DNA of 64,000 nt, taken from positions 1,309,031 to 1,373,030 of the forward strand of contig CAWBJQ010000014.1 of NCBI GenBank assembly GCA_963789075.1, in the 5' to 3' direction. The notes beneath the pieces were generated by a model, which did no database searches, was not told where the DNA came from, and saw only the letters and a list, made by a program, of their open reading frames with translations. Shown here one piece after another: positions 1-10,638 of this stretch (the stretch's first letter is position 1; the number at the start of each line of letters is the position of its first letter). The translations under genes were made by a program, and so were the position numbers. This stretch comes from DATATJ01 sp963789075 (GTDB taxonomy: Bacteria; Acidobacteriota; Vicinamibacteria; Vicinamibacterales; CAVVIG01).

Positions 1-403
1 AGTGCCAACGTGCCGTGGATCGTGGCGGCCGCGGCCATGTTGATCGCGTTGGGTAGCGCATCGCCGGCGCGAGCCCAGGAAACGAAGCTCGTCGCGCACG
101 TGCCGTTTGCGTTCGTCGTGGGGAATTCGGTGCTGCCTGCAGGCGACTACGTTGTGAAGGATGAGTCGGAAGACAACTCTGTGCTCGGGATCGCGAGCGC
201 GGATGGTAAGCGATTCGTGAACACCCTGACGATTCCGGCCGCGCCGGAGAATTCGATGGAACTGTCCGAGCTCGTCTTCGACAAGGTCGGCAATCACGTA
301 TTTTCTCGCTCGAGTGATTGCGCCCGGGAGCGAGGAACGCGACATTGTGGTGAGGCCCGCGGCGACGGAGCGGGAAGTGGCCGTGAATTTATCGACCCGG
401 TGA
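1..403 (+). CDS. Small exported protein of unknown function, 5' partial, frameshifted
   Basis: The frame is open from the first base, so the true start may lie outside the window. It gives a hydrophobic segment ending in a signal-peptidase-like ARAQ, then AHVPFAFVVG and LPAGDYVVKD. I know this pattern only from uncharacterised secreted acidobacterial proteins. Near base 297 the frame breaks: after the residues GNH, the text continues one base later as YFLARVIAPGSEERD and stops at the TGA at 401-403. One extra base in 'cacgtatttt' explains this. The in-frame extension beyond 403 only shadows the next gene. Function unknown. Confidence 0.55.
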
Positions 404-448
404 CCGAACGACGACCGAGCGCAAAACGCACTATTACAATTCGGCGGT

Positions 449-1177
449 ATGATGCAGGGCCGGCGCCGGGAGAACCCGGAGTCGGCCCTTTGTTGTGTGA
501 ACTGCTGCGGGCGAGGATTGGCAGGTCTTATCAGAATCCGCATACTGTTGTTTGTGGTCGCGGCCGGGCTCGCCTTGCGGTGCGCTCCGCCGAAGCCGTC
601 GCTGCACAACCCGGAGGCGAAGCGCATCACGCGTCAGGCGCCGGCGCTGTTTCGCGTCCGGATGGAGACGACGAAGGGGCCGATCCTGATCGAGGTGCGG
701 CGCGAGTGGGCGCCTCACGGTGCCGATCGGTTCTACAACCTTGTGCGCGGCGGCTACTACGACGACACACGGTTCTTTCGGGTCGTGAAGGGCCAGTGGG
801 CGCAATTCGGCATCAGCGGGGATCCCGCGGTCGCCGCACTTTGGCGCGACCAGACGATTCCCGATGATCCGCCCAAGCAGTCGAATCGCCGCGGCACGGT
901 GGCGTTTGCGTTTGCCGTGCCCAACGGGCGCACGACGCAGGTGTTCATCAGCCTGCGCGACAATTCGAACCTCGACACCCAGGGGTTCACGCCGTTCGGT
1001 GAGGTGGTCGGCGGCATGGATTCCGCCGATGCGCTCAGCACCGAATACGGCGAGAACGCCGGCGGCGGCATCCGCGGAGGCAAGCAGCAGCCGCTGTTCG
1101 ACGGCGGCAACGCGTATCTCGACCGCGAGTACCCGCGGCTCGATCGATTGTTCCGCGCCTTTCTTATCCCGCGGTGA
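449..1177 (+). CDS. Cyclophilin-type peptidyl-prolyl cis-trans isomerase
   Basis: Predicted peptidyl-prolyl isomerase that helps protein folding, probably outside the cytoplasm. The cyclophilin core runs from about residue 70 (FRVRMETTKGPILIEV) through FYNLVRGGYYDDTRFFRV to FISLRDNSNLD and GFTPFGEVVGGMD, the usual substrate-pocket blocks. A hydrophobic stretch at about residues 30-45 could be a signal or anchor, so a later start is possible. ATG 449 is favoured because a TACAAT hexamer at 435-440 lies 9 bp upstream, as in several other genes here. The stop overlaps a GTG of the DinB gene, so the two are probably cotranscribed. Confidence 0.85.
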   Translation: MMQGRRRENPESALCCVNCCGRGLAGLIRIRILLFVVAAGLALRCAPPKPSLHNPEAKRITRQAPALFRVRMETTKGPILIEVRREWAPHGADRFYNLVRGGYYDDTRFFRVVKGQWAQFGISGDPAVAALWRDQTIPDDPPKQSNRRGTVAFAFAVPNGRTTQVFISLRDNSNLDTQGFTPFGEVVGGMDSADALSTEYGENAGGGIRGGKQQPLFDGGNAYLDREYPRLDRLFRAFLIPR

Positions 1178-1185
1178 GGCCATCA

Positions 1186-1685
1186 ATGACCATTCAGGAT
1201 CTCCGCACGTTGCTCGACTATCACTACTGGGCGCGCGACCGCATGCTCGACGCGCTCGATCCGCTCACGCCCGAACAGATCGACCGCGACCTCGGCTCCA
1301 GCTTCAAGTCGATCCGCGAGACGGTTGCGCATCTCTACGCCGCCGAGTGGGCCTGGTATGAGCGCTGGCAGGGACAATCGCCGACCGCGCTGTTGTCGCC
1401 CGATCTGTTTCCAGACATCGCCGCGATCCGGCGGCAGTGGACGGCGCATCGAAGGCAAGATGCGCGCGTTCCTCGACGGCCTCGACGACGACGCCATCGC
1501 GCGTCCGATCGACTACACGTTGCTGAGCGGCGCCGCCGGCTCGTCGCCCGTCTGCGCAAATGCTGCAGCACGTCGTCAATCACGCCAGCTATCATCGCGG
1601 GCAAGTGACGACGATGCTGCGGCAACTCGGCGCGGCGCCGGCCAAGTCGATGGACTTGATCGCGTTTTATCGCACGCGTTCGTAG
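1186..1685 (+). CDS. DinB-family protein, two frameshifts
   Basis: DinB/YfiT-like four-helix metal-binding protein. Members bind a divalent metal through three His and often act as thiol transferases, but the substrate cannot be told here. The N-terminus (TIQDLRTLLDYHYWARDR) and the middle (KMRAFLDGLDDDAIARPI) lie in different frames. The end (QMLQHVVNHASYHRGQVTTM, carrying the paired His) lies in the third frame and stops with TAG at 1683-1685. The shifts fall near 1450 and 1555, each consistent with one added base. ATG 1186 is chosen because homologues begin this way; GTG 1174 overlaps the cyclophilin stop. Confidence 0.7.
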
Positions 1686-1721
1686 CGTTAATGTGCGTTG
1701 CAAGATTCGCCAGCCAGCTCT

Positions 1722-1797
1722 CCACCACGGAGGACACGGGGCTTGAATCCTGAGCAGGAAAAACAGGCCAGTTCCTCCGTGTTCTCAGTCGTGAGAG
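1722..1797 (+). repeat. Inverted repeat of the 'CCACGGAGGACACGG' type
   Basis: The left arm accacggaggacacgg (about 1730-1745) is answered by cctccgtgttctcagt about 40 bases later. The same arms occur at 34049-34128 and, as a cacgaag variant, at 4158-4467. It lies between the DinB and S9 peptidase genes and holds no gene. Confidence 0.6.
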
Positions 1798-1815
1798 CTT
1801 AATCGAGGAGGATAT

Positions 1816-4157
1816 GTGCGTCGGATTCTTGTCTTCGTCGCCGTCATGGGGTGTCTGCCGCTCTCTCTGGCGCGCGTGCCCCACGCAGCCGCCGTCACGC
1901 CCACTATCGAGCAGTTTCTCGCACCCGGCTATCCAACTGAAATCGTGTCGGCGAAGAAAGCCGATCGCATCGCGTGGACGGCCTACGAGCGCGGCCAACG
2001 CAACGTATACACTGCGGCGCCGCCGGAGTTTCGGCCCACGCGGCTGACGCGGTTCACCGACGACGACGGCGTTGAGCTGAGCGACCTGCTGATCTCGGAC
2101 GATGGATCGACGGTGGTGTTCGTGCGCGGCACACAGCCCAATCGCGCGGGATGGGTCGCGAATCCGACGGGAAATCCCGCGGGTGCCGACCGTACGATCT
2201 GGACGGCGAAGACGAGCGGCGGCCCGGCTTGGAAGCTCGGTGAGGGGACGACGCCGGTGTTGTCGCCGGATGGACGCACGGTCCTGTACGCGAAGGACGG
2301 ACAGATTTATCGCTACGAGGTCCGGCTAAAGAGCGGCGCGACACCAGAGACGCGGCAGGCGCCGCGAAGGCGACGCCATCGTCCGAGGTCCGGCTGAAGC
2401 CGGACACGACGGCCACACAGATCGCCGGCACGAGAACGTCGACGACGCCGCTGATCAAGGCGTGGGGAACGAACCTGACGCCGCACTGGTCGCCCGACGG
2501 GACGAAGGTCGCCTTCGTCAGCGACCGCGTGGATCACAGCTTCATCGGCGTCTACGACGTGCGCGCGCGCACGGTGCAGTTCCTCTCGCCGAGCGTCGAT
2601 CACGACGCGAGCCCCACCTGGTCGCCGGACAGCAAACGCATCGCGTTCATTCGCCGCCCGGGCACGCCGTTCGCGCAGCAGGCGCATTCCGGCATCGGCG
2701 GACTCGGCAATCCGAACGGACCGGCCTACGATCCGCTCGCGGCGGCATCGGGGCAGGCCGGCCGCGGTGGACGCGGCGGCCGGAGCAATCAGAGCGACGC
2801 GGAAAATCCACAGGCGGCGGCGCGGCCGGGGCTGACGACGGCCGCCTTCGCTGGCGGCTACGTGACGTCGTTCTGGGTTGCCGATGCGGCGACCGGCGAG
2901 GCGAAGGAGTTCTGGCACGACGCAAAGGGCGACAAGAAGTGGATCGGCGTCAACGCGATTCAATGGGCCGGCGCCGACCGGGTGGTGTTTCAGGCGGAGC
3001 CGGAAGAGTGGGTGCGCTGGTATTCGGTGAGCGTCTCCGCGAGCGATCCGGCGCCGACGATGCTCACGCCGGGGGAAGGCGCGGTCGAACAGACGGCGCT
3101 ATCGGCTGACGGTGCGTATCTCTTCTACACGACGAATGCCGGCGACATCGAGCGTCGCCATCTCTGGAAGGTGCCGACGGCCGGCGGTCAGGCGGAGCCG
3201 GTGACGAAGGGCGACACCATCGAAACGTATCCCGCTGTCCTGGCGTCGGCCAAGCAGGTCGCCGTGCTCGGTGGAGACGCGAAGCGCCCATTCGGCGTCG
3301 GCTTGGTGCCGGCGAGCGGCGGCTCTGTGAGGTACGTCTATCCGTCGCTGAACGGGTTTCCGATCGACGCCGAAGTCGCGCCGCAGCTCGTGCTGACGAA
3401 GGCGGCCGACGGGCTGGAGATTCACAATCAGATCTTTCTCCCGAAGGATCTGCAACCCGGCGAGAAGCGTCCCGCGATTGTCTTCGTGCACGGCGGGCCG
3501 GTGCGGCAGATGCTGCTCGGCTACCACTACATGCACTTCTATCACATCGCGTACGCGGTGAATCAATGGCTCGCCAGCCAGGGGTACATCGTGATGTCGA
3601 TCAACTATCGCAGCGGCATCGGGTACGGCAAGTCGTTCCGCACGGCCCCCAACACGGCCGGACGCGGCAATGCCGAGTATCAGGACGTGCTGGCCGGCGG
3701 CCGCTATCTGCAGTCGCGGCCGGACGTCGATCCGAGCCGCATCGGCATCTGGGGCCTGTCGTACGGCGGGGTCCTGACGTCGCAGGCGCTCGCGCGCAAT
3801 TCCGATCTGTTCAAGGCGGGCGTCGATCTCGCCGGCGTGCACCTCTGGGGCAGCTCGCTTGACCCGGGCAACGTGTCGTATGAGTCGTCCACGATCGCCG
3901 CGATCGACACGTGGAAGTCGCCGGTGCTGCTCATTCAGGGAGACGACGACCGCAACGTGCAGTTCTCGCAGATGACCGGACTGGTGCAGCTCCTGCGCGC
4001 GCACGGCGTGCACCACGAGCTGATCGTGTTCCCGGACGACACGCACGAGACGCTGCTGCACAAGCGCTACCTGTACGCCTTCAACCGGCTCGACGAGTTC
4101 ATGGGCCGTTTTCTGAAGGGCGCGGCGCCGCGGACGACCGAGGCGCTGCCGAAGTAA
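1816..4157 (+). CDS. S9-family prolyl oligopeptidase-like serine peptidase, frameshifted
   Basis: Exported alpha/beta-hydrolase peptidase: signal peptide, an N-terminal beta-propeller of WD40/TolB-like blades (SPDGRTVLYAKD, SPDGTKVAFVSD, SPDSKRIAFIRR), then the catalytic S9 domain. The triad is visible as Ser in GLSYGG, Asp in IQGDDDRN and His in DDTHETLLH. The start is GTG 1816 after GAGGAGG at 1805-1811. The frame changes between about 2340 and 2385, inside a linker that also contains two copies of a dispersed repeat (gaggtccggctraag). About 780 residues when joined, a normal length. Probably degrades peptides in the envelope. Confidence 0.85.
2320..2413 (+). repeat. Dispersed 'gaggtccggct-aag' repeat inside the S9 peptidase gene
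   Basis: Two copies, near 2319-2335 and 2388-2413, the second forming the hairpin gtccggctgaagccggac. A related hairpin (gtccgcctaaaggcggac) lies at 57915-57932. Read in frame it encodes the linker EVRLKPDTTA between propeller blades, and the gene's frameshift lies between the copies. Confidence 0.6.
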
Positions 4158-4467
4158 ACCACGAAGACACGAAGATCACGAAGAGGTCTTGCCACAGAGG
4201 CACAGAGCCACAGAGGGAACGATTCGATGGACCGGCCTGCGACGGCAGGCCGGCTCGCGCTGCCGGATCGGGATGGTTCACGAACCGTCAGATGGCGGAA
4301 ATGGTTCGCGGAACCATCCCGAGTCCGACAGCGCGCGTCGCGACGCCCATCGAATCGATTCGCACGGCTTCGTGCGTCACAGCGTCGCGGTTCGGGCCGC
4401 AAGTTCTTCTTGGTGACTCGGTGCCTCCGTGGTGAATTTCGTCTTCGTCTCTTCGTGCCTTCGTGGT
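4158..4467. repeat. 310-bp nested inverted-repeat element
   Basis: The element begins one base after the S9 stop codon. The outer arms are accacgaag (4158-4166) and cttcgtggt (4459-4467), with cacgaag/cacagag iterations just inside. Inner arms pair in nested order: cgattcgatgg (4220-4230) with ccatcgaatcg (4347-4357), and gggatggttc (4270-4279) with gaaccatccc (4311-4320). A GC hairpin around 4235-4256 (ccggcctg/caggccgg) adds to this. No coding frame of quality is present. It could be a MITE-like element or encode a long stem-loop RNA. Confidence 0.65.
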
Positions 4468-4482
4468 GAAGAGCGAGCCCGC

Positions 4483-6929
4483 CTAGCGATTCCCCCACAG
4501 CAGCTCGAAAACCGCAGTGAAATCGCGTGGGATGGGATTGTACGTGGTCCCGAAATCCGCGCGTTCGATGTCGCGCTGCACGTCGCGGGCGCTGTTCATG
4601 CTCGCCAGGTTGTACAGCTTCAGGCCCACGCGAGCGTCGGGGAGGTGGTGGGGCAAACCGACGATCTTGTTCACGTAGAGATCGAGGGAGCCGAACCACG
4701 GCAGCCGCTGGCCGTCGCGCTGGCCGACATACAACCAGTTCTCGTCCACGGCGGAGTAGGGAAAGCCGTTGCGGACGTCGACGAACGGCGCCACCGTCAC
4801 GCGCCCCGGCAGTCGGAGCAGACCCCACGCGAGCACGCGGTTCGGTACATCCATCGGCAGCGGACCCGTGGCGTTCGGCTGGACGAATGGCTCCTTGAAG
4901 ATGCCCTGTAGCGCGTCAACGCTGTTCAGATCGCCGGACGTGGATGCGCGTACATACGATACGTAGATCTCGTGCCGTGCCTTTGGCGCGCGATAGCCGA
5001 CCGTGGTCTCCAGACTACGCGCCGTGGACGCGCCCGTGCTGCTCAACACGAGCGCGGCATTCGCTTCAGGATTCAGGACGAGCTCATCGCGGCCGTGTCG
5101 TTCCTGGTATTTCGCACGCACCAGCCAACCCGAGTCGAATCGATCGTCGAAGGCGAGGTCCCAACGCGCCGCGCGCGGCGTGCGCAGCGGACCGTTCAAT
5201 ACATTCGACAGCGTGATCGGCGCGCCAAGCGCCGTGCCCGAGGCGTCGAACACCTGCTCTGTGCGCGACGGAAACGACGGGAAGGCGAGCGCGCCGAGCA
5301 CGAGCTTGTCCGCAGAAGAGCCCGGCGCTCCCGCTCACGCTCGCGCCCCCGTGCGCGGGCTTGATCGTCCAGGCGATGCGCGGTGTGACCGTGGCCGCCG
5401 CAGCGGCGCTCGTGCGGTCGTAGCGCACGCCGGCGTCGACGGTCAACCACGGCGCCGCCTTCCACGAGTCGTCGGCGAAGACGCCCACCGTGTTCGTTGC
5501 GGCGCCAATCGTGGTCGCTGGCGCAAACGTAATCGCGCGACTGATCGTGCCGTCGCTCCGGAACAGATCGACCTCGCCGCTCGCATCTGATCCGTCGATC
5601 GTCGCGCGGCTGGCACTGCCGCCAATCTTGACCAGGTGGCCCGGCGCGGCCGTCCACGTGTACGACGCGACCGCTTCGGTTCGCTGCGCGTGCAGATCCT
5701 GATGATCGAAGTAGCTGCCGCGCGTGAGGTCGTGGCCGATGTCGTACGGCCCGGTGCCGTTCGGCGTGACCGTCAGCGCCGTGCGCAGCGTCGATGCCTG
5801 GATCTCGAGGCTGGACCCGCTGCCGATCGTGAGGCGATCGGCGACGGTCGCGCTCCACCCGCCCTGTTCCAGTTGCGGCACCGTCTCTGCCGGCGTGAAC
5901 GCGGTGATGTTGGCGTGATCCGTGCTCTGCGGATCGCGCGAGATCGACACGATGGCGTGCTGGCGCGGCGACAGCTGCACGTCCACCTGCGTCCACGACA
6001 GCAGCGTGGTGAACTTGCTGTCCTGGGGACCGGCCAGGGTGTCGATGCGATTGCGGTCGTACCGATAGCTGACCGCTTCCTCAATCCACGCGTGGCCTTT
6101 GATCAGGGGCGCGCTGATGCCGGCGTTCGGCTCCCAGAATTCGACGCCGTGAATGCCGCCGTCGGCGTACAGCAGGCGGGGGAAAAAACTGTTGGCCGAC
6201 ATGTGCAGCCGATCGGCGCCCGACCGCGTGACCACCGAGGTCACGCCGCCCGTCGCGAGGCCGAAGGTCGCGGGATACCCGCCGGAATACACCTGCACGC
6301 CGTCGACGGCTTCGATCGGGAGCATCACACCTGGCGCGCCGGTAATCGGATCCGTCTTGTTGCCGCCGTTCACGAGCAGGGCGCCCTGCGTCGCGCGCGC
6401 GCCCGCCACGCTGATGAAGCCGTCTGGGCCGCGCAACACGTTCGGCATCAGCGTCAGCGCATCGTCGTACTGGCTGTTGGGCAGCATGGCACTGTCGATC
6501 ACTTCGCGCGTGACGAGGACCGGGGCGTCGGGCGCCGCATTCGCCGAGCACGGTTACTGCCGGCGCGGCCGTGACCGTGACGCGCTCTTCGAACGAGGCC
6601 AGCGACAGCGCGAGATCGATCGCGATCGGATCGCCGCCGACGACGACGTCGGGGCGCGTGGCGGTGGTGAATCCCGACAGCTCGGCGCTCAACCGATAGT
6701 GTCCAGGCGGTGCGTCGATCGCGTAATCGCCGCCGGCGCCGGTGGTCGCGGCGAAAGTGCCGCTGCCATTCGTGCGCGACAGCGTGACGACGACGCCCGG
6801 CAGCGGGAGACCGTCGGGATCGGTGATCCGGCCGCGCACGGCTGGCGTGGCGGCCGAGATCGTCGCGGCGGCGCACGTGAGGCCGACGATCACGAGCCAC
6901 AAACGGACGAGTACTGAATGCAGTGTCAC
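4483..6929 (-). CDS. TonB-dependent receptor with N-terminal carboxypeptidase-regulatory domain, frameshifted
   Basis: Outer-membrane protein of the acidobacterial 'TonB-dependent receptor/carboxypeptidase regulatory-like' family. It has a signal peptide, an Ig-like domain (RGRITDPDGLPLPGVVVTL, GDYAIDAPPGHYRLSAEL), a plug with GGVTSVVTRSG, then beta-barrel sequence to the end. Three consecutive frames are used. Shifts lie near 6510-6540 and 5305-5330, both consistent with one extra base. The joined product is about 815 residues, short for the family but with no obvious missing block. The start is GTG 6929. Substrate unknown. Confidence 0.8.
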
Positions 6930-7178
6930 GACGATTGTTCAATCTCGATCATGCCGTACGCGCGCGTCCTACCTCGTTGTGAAAGTGTTGGGAAAAGACG
7001 AGGTGGGTAAAGCAACAACGTGACCAGCCCCGCCGTACAAAAATCGTTGAAACGCGAGGATTTCGTGGCAGGCGAGTGACGCTTGTAACCTGTGACGGAC
7101 AGGTCCGGCCGATTTGGGGACGCTAAAACGTTCCCGCCTCCACTCGCCCATTGTTGGTGCGAGCGGAGGCGAGGCTCG

Positions 7179-7300
7179 CCGAAGCGCCTTCAGCGCGAAG
7201 GCGGCACGCTACAAGTGCCGGCGCCGCTGCTGGTGTAGCGCGAAGCTTTCAGCCGAGCGCTCGATCCAACGTAGCGCGAAGGCTTGAGCCGAACGCTCGA
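7179..7300. repeat. Cluster of three 'gcgaaggctt-agccgagcg' repeats
   Basis: One degenerate unit (about 7179-7213, gcgccttcagcgcgaaggcg) is followed by two near-identical units (7237-7266 and 7270-7300: tagcgcgaaggcttgagccgaacgctcg). Further copies occur at 38757-38787 and, interrupted, at 55855-55905. They lie immediately downstream of the S10 peptidase gene. Type and mobility unknown. Confidence 0.6.
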
Positions 7301-8870
7301 TCACTGCTGCGACGTCGCCGCCTTCGTCGTGTTCTTCGAGCCCGTGATGAACTTCGCGATGTCGTTCTTCAAGCGCTTTGTGCGCCGACGGCCGGATGTA
7401 GATCATGTGCCCCGCTTCGTAGTAGCCGTACGACACCCGATCGGTCACCTGCTTGTCGTACGCCAGGTGCGTGAAGTTGAACTCCGAGCCGCCCATTACC
7501 GTCGCCATGTCGTAGTAGCCGAACGCGACGAAGACCTTCAGGGACGGGTTGCGCGTCATCGTGCCGCGCAGCGCTTCGGTCATGTCCATGTAGCGGTTCT
7601 GGTCGTAGGTCCACGGCCGGACGTTGCCGGAGCTCGGATAGTGCAGGTCGCTCTCCCACTTGAGGTCGTTCTTCAGATAGTCCTGGAACATCGCGGTGTA
7701 GGGACCCTGCAGCGCCTGGTTCGAGATGTCGAACTCTTCGCGCTCGCCGGCGGCGTCCGCATCGATGGAGGTGAAGCGCCCGTCGAGTCGTCCGAGCGCG
7801 AGCCGCTTGTCGCGCAGCAGCTCCTTGCGGAACCGCTCCGCGCTCACGCGCAGGTTGGCGTTGAGGATGAACTGCGGCGCGAGCCCGGTGAAGCGCGCGA
7901 GCTTCTGCGCCATCGCCGTCTTCTCCGCGTCGGTCAGCGCGTTGCCCTTCGTCAGCGCGGCCATGTACTCGCCCCACGCGAACGTGCGCGACTGATCGAC
8001 GACCTGCTTGATGCCCATCCCCTGCAGGTCCGCCGGCAGCTTCTTGTGATACCAGGCGTCGGCCGTGAACGTTTCGATGTTGGCCGCATACGCCACGTCG
8101 TTGTCCGGCGATGGCGACAACGTCTGGTAGGTGAGGAGCGATGAGATCAGCGCGATGCCGTTCAGATCGATGCCGTGGCGCTCCTGCAGCTCTGCTCCGA
8201 GGCCGGCCGAGCGGATCGTGCCGTAGCTCTCGCCTATCAGATATTTCGGCGACGCCATGCGGCTGTAGGTGATCAGCCATTCGTTGATGAACTCGCCGAA
8301 CGCACGGATGTCGCCGGTCTGCCCGTGGAACTGCGCCGAGGGGACGCCGGCCGCCGTCCGGCTGAAGCCGGTCGAGATCGCGTCGACGAAAACCATGTCG
8401 GTGACGTCGATGAGCGAGCTCTCGTTGTCTTCCAGATGGAATGGCGGCGCCGGCTGAAATCCATCGTCGGCCATCTGCACGCGCTTGGGCGCAAACGATC
8501 CCATGTGCAGCCAGATCGTCGCGGCGCCCGGTCCACCGTTGTAGAGGAACGAGATCGGCCGCGTCTTCACATCCTCGCCGTCCCGGGTGTACGCGACGAA
8601 GAACATGCGGGCCGCCACCTGGCCGTTGTCCAGGCGAATGGGAATCGTGCCGGTAGTCGCGGTGTATTTGATGTCGCGCCCGTCGAGCCGCACGGTGTGC
8701 GAGGTGACCGAGACCTTTTCTTCGGCCGGCCCGAAATGCTCTTCACGCGACGCGGCCGCTGCTTCGGCCTGCGGATTGGCCGGTGCCGGCGGCGGCGCGC
8801 CGCGGCCCTGAGCGAATGACGGGGCAGACAGCAAGACGAACAAGGCGGCGATCAGCACATCACGTTTCAT
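7301..8870 (-). CDS. S10-family serine carboxypeptidase-like protein
   Basis: Exported serine carboxypeptidase-like alpha/beta hydrolase. A signal peptide (MKRDVLIAALFVLLSAPSFA) precedes the mature protein. The triad is visible: Ser in IGESYGT (about residue 218), Asp in FGYYDMAT and His in YEAGHMIY. The oxyanion segment LYNGGPGAATIW is also present. The open frame runs to 7209, but its last residues are translated repeat DNA. With one base removed in 'gcgcttgaagaac' the tail reads KNDIAKFITGSKN and stops at 7301-7303. ATG 8870 has ggagaaatt upstream. Confidence 0.85.
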
Positions 8871-8895
8871 GAATTTCTCCTGCGAAGACCCTATT

Positions 8896-10503
8896 TTACC
8901 TCTTCAATTCGAAGATCTGCGTCTGGCCGACCCAGTCGCGGAACGCGCCGTGCGGGATCAGGTCCGGCCGCTGCGCGGCCTGCAGCATGACGTCGGCGTA
9001 GTCCGCGGCGGTGTAGAACCATTTGTGCACGAGGACGTAGCGCACGTGCAGCTCCCGCAGCCGCGACATCGATTCATCGTCGGGGAACGTCTGCATGAAA
9101 TCGAGGGTTGCGGCATAGTCGGCCGGCTGGTATCCGCTGTAGCCGTTCACGAGCGGATCCCAGTGCGTGGCGGACCAGTACATGTAGAAGGGTGTGACGT
9201 CCCAGTCGACGATCGGAAATTCGATCACCACCGCGCGGTCGAACGACTTCAGCACTTTGTAGACGTCGGGCACCTCTCTGGGTACGTCCCACAACCGCAT
9301 TGGCGACGATCCGCTTTCGACCCCGACCAGCACCAGCGCCGCAATCAACAGCACTTGGCGGCCGCGTAGGCTACGCGCGCGCTCCTGCAGATACTGAAAA
9401 CCGAAACCGGCGAGGACGGCGAGCGCGCAGCAGACCAGAATCGCGAAGCGGGCCGGCGCACGGAACGCCTCCAGCCCCCACGCGTGCGCGTACAGCCAGC
9501 GATACAGCCCGCCGTTGAAGCCGAGCGACAGTTCGAACGCCAGGGCAGCCATCGCGGCGTAAATCCACACCAGACGCCGCGACCGGTGGCCGAACGCGAG
9601 AAGCGCCAGGGCGATCGCGGTCGCGCCAGGCAGCAACCGGAGCTCTTCGCCGCGGAAGCGGGACGCCGTCCATCCCCACAGCCAATTCTCTTGCGGCGCG
9701 GTGACATAGCTGACGAGCTGTGCGCTGAAGCCCGCGATCTCCCCCGGTCCCCGCGTGCCCAACTCCCGCGCGTTGGCGAGATACGGCTGCCCATAGATGA
9801 AGACGAGGACCGCCGGCATCAGTGCACCCAGAAACAGCGGACCGGCGGCCCCGCGCGCGAGCCGCGGCTGCGCGAGCGCGAGCAGCACGGCGAGTGCCGC
9901 GACCATGATGCCGAGAAACGCCCCGTAGTAGACGGACGAGAGGAGCTGAAGCCCGAGCAGGAGACCGGTTAATGCGCCGAAGCGCATCGCGCCGGTTTCG
10001 TAGATTCGATGCACGCCCCAGAGCGCGAGGGGCATCCACACCGTCCACTGCAGCTCGAGGTGCATGAAGTGCTCGATCCGGTAAGGCGCCAGCGTGAAGA
10101 TGGCGGCCGCCACCAGCGCGGCGTCGGCGCTGCCGGTCAGGTGCCGCACGAGCAGGAACATACCGATCCCAGACGTGATCATGCCGCCGAGCAGGAGCAC
10201 GTTGTAGACGAGCACGGGATTGGCGTGCGCGAGCAGGAAGGGAAATGCGAGCAGCCCTTCCAGGAGCGTGGCATCCGTATAGGCGAGCGTGCGGGTGTGC
10301 GGATAAAAGATGTTGCCGTCGAACAAATGGCGGACGTCGGTCGACAGCGCGTGGGTGATCCACTGAAGGCGCCACATGCTGAGCATCACATCGCCATGCG
10401 CGGCGACCTTGCTGCCCATGTAACGCGCCTGCGGCCACGTGATGATGATCGTCATCACGGTCAGCAACGCGATCGCCGAGAGCAGCGCCTGTCCCTTACG
10501 CAT
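8896..10503 (-). CDS. Polytopic membrane glycosyltransferase-like protein (GT-C/YfhO-like)
   Basis: 535-residue membrane protein with about ten hydrophobic segments and a C-terminal soluble tail. The first loop has DVMLSMWRLQWI and NIFYPHTRTLAYTD, and later comes FRAPARFAILVCCALAVLAG. This is the pattern of the large uncharacterised 'glycosyltransferase/YfhO-like' membrane family, which probably transfers a lipid-linked sugar. A second, badly frameshifted family member lies at 47241-49253 (FGMEIVGRHHDPFTVMEQF, YPVVPMFRSYARFGVVVQL). No catalytic residue can be assigned with confidence. It is convergent with nothing and stands alone. Confidence 0.6.
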   Translation of the reverse strand: MRKGQALLSAIALLTVMTIIITWPQARYMGSKVAAHGDVMLSMWRLQWITHALSTDVRHLFDGNIFYPHTRTLAYTDATLLEGLLAFPFLLAHANPVLVYNVLLLGGMITSGIGMFLLVRHLTGSADAALVAAAIFTLAPYRIEHFMHLELQWTVWMPLALWGVHRIYETGAMRFGALTGLLLGLQLLSSVYYGAFLGIMVAALAVLLALAQPRLARGAAGPLFLGALMPAVLVFIYGQPYLANARELGTRGPGEIAGFSAQLVSYVTAPQENWLWGWTASRFRGEELRLLPGATAIALALLAFGHRSRRLVWIYAAMAALAFELSLGFNGGLYRWLYAHAWGLEAFRAPARFAILVCCALAVLAGFGFQYLQERARSLRGRQVLLIAALVLVGVESGSSPMRLWDVPREVPDVYKVLKSFDRAVVIEFPIVDWDVTPFYMYWSATHWDPLVNGYSGYQPADYAATLDFMQTFPDDESMSRLRELHVRYVLVHKWFYTAADYADVMLQAAQRPDLIPHGAFRDWVGQTQIFELKR

Positions 10504-10638
10504 CGGTCAATGGACCGACTGCCAGTCGAGGGCAGCGCACCGGCAGAACCATGGTCGTGAAAAGGGCATCAGCAGCAGAAGTGCGGCGGTGGGGCACGCG
10601 AGTCCGTCAAAGTATACCCTCCACTGAACGGCGTCGCC

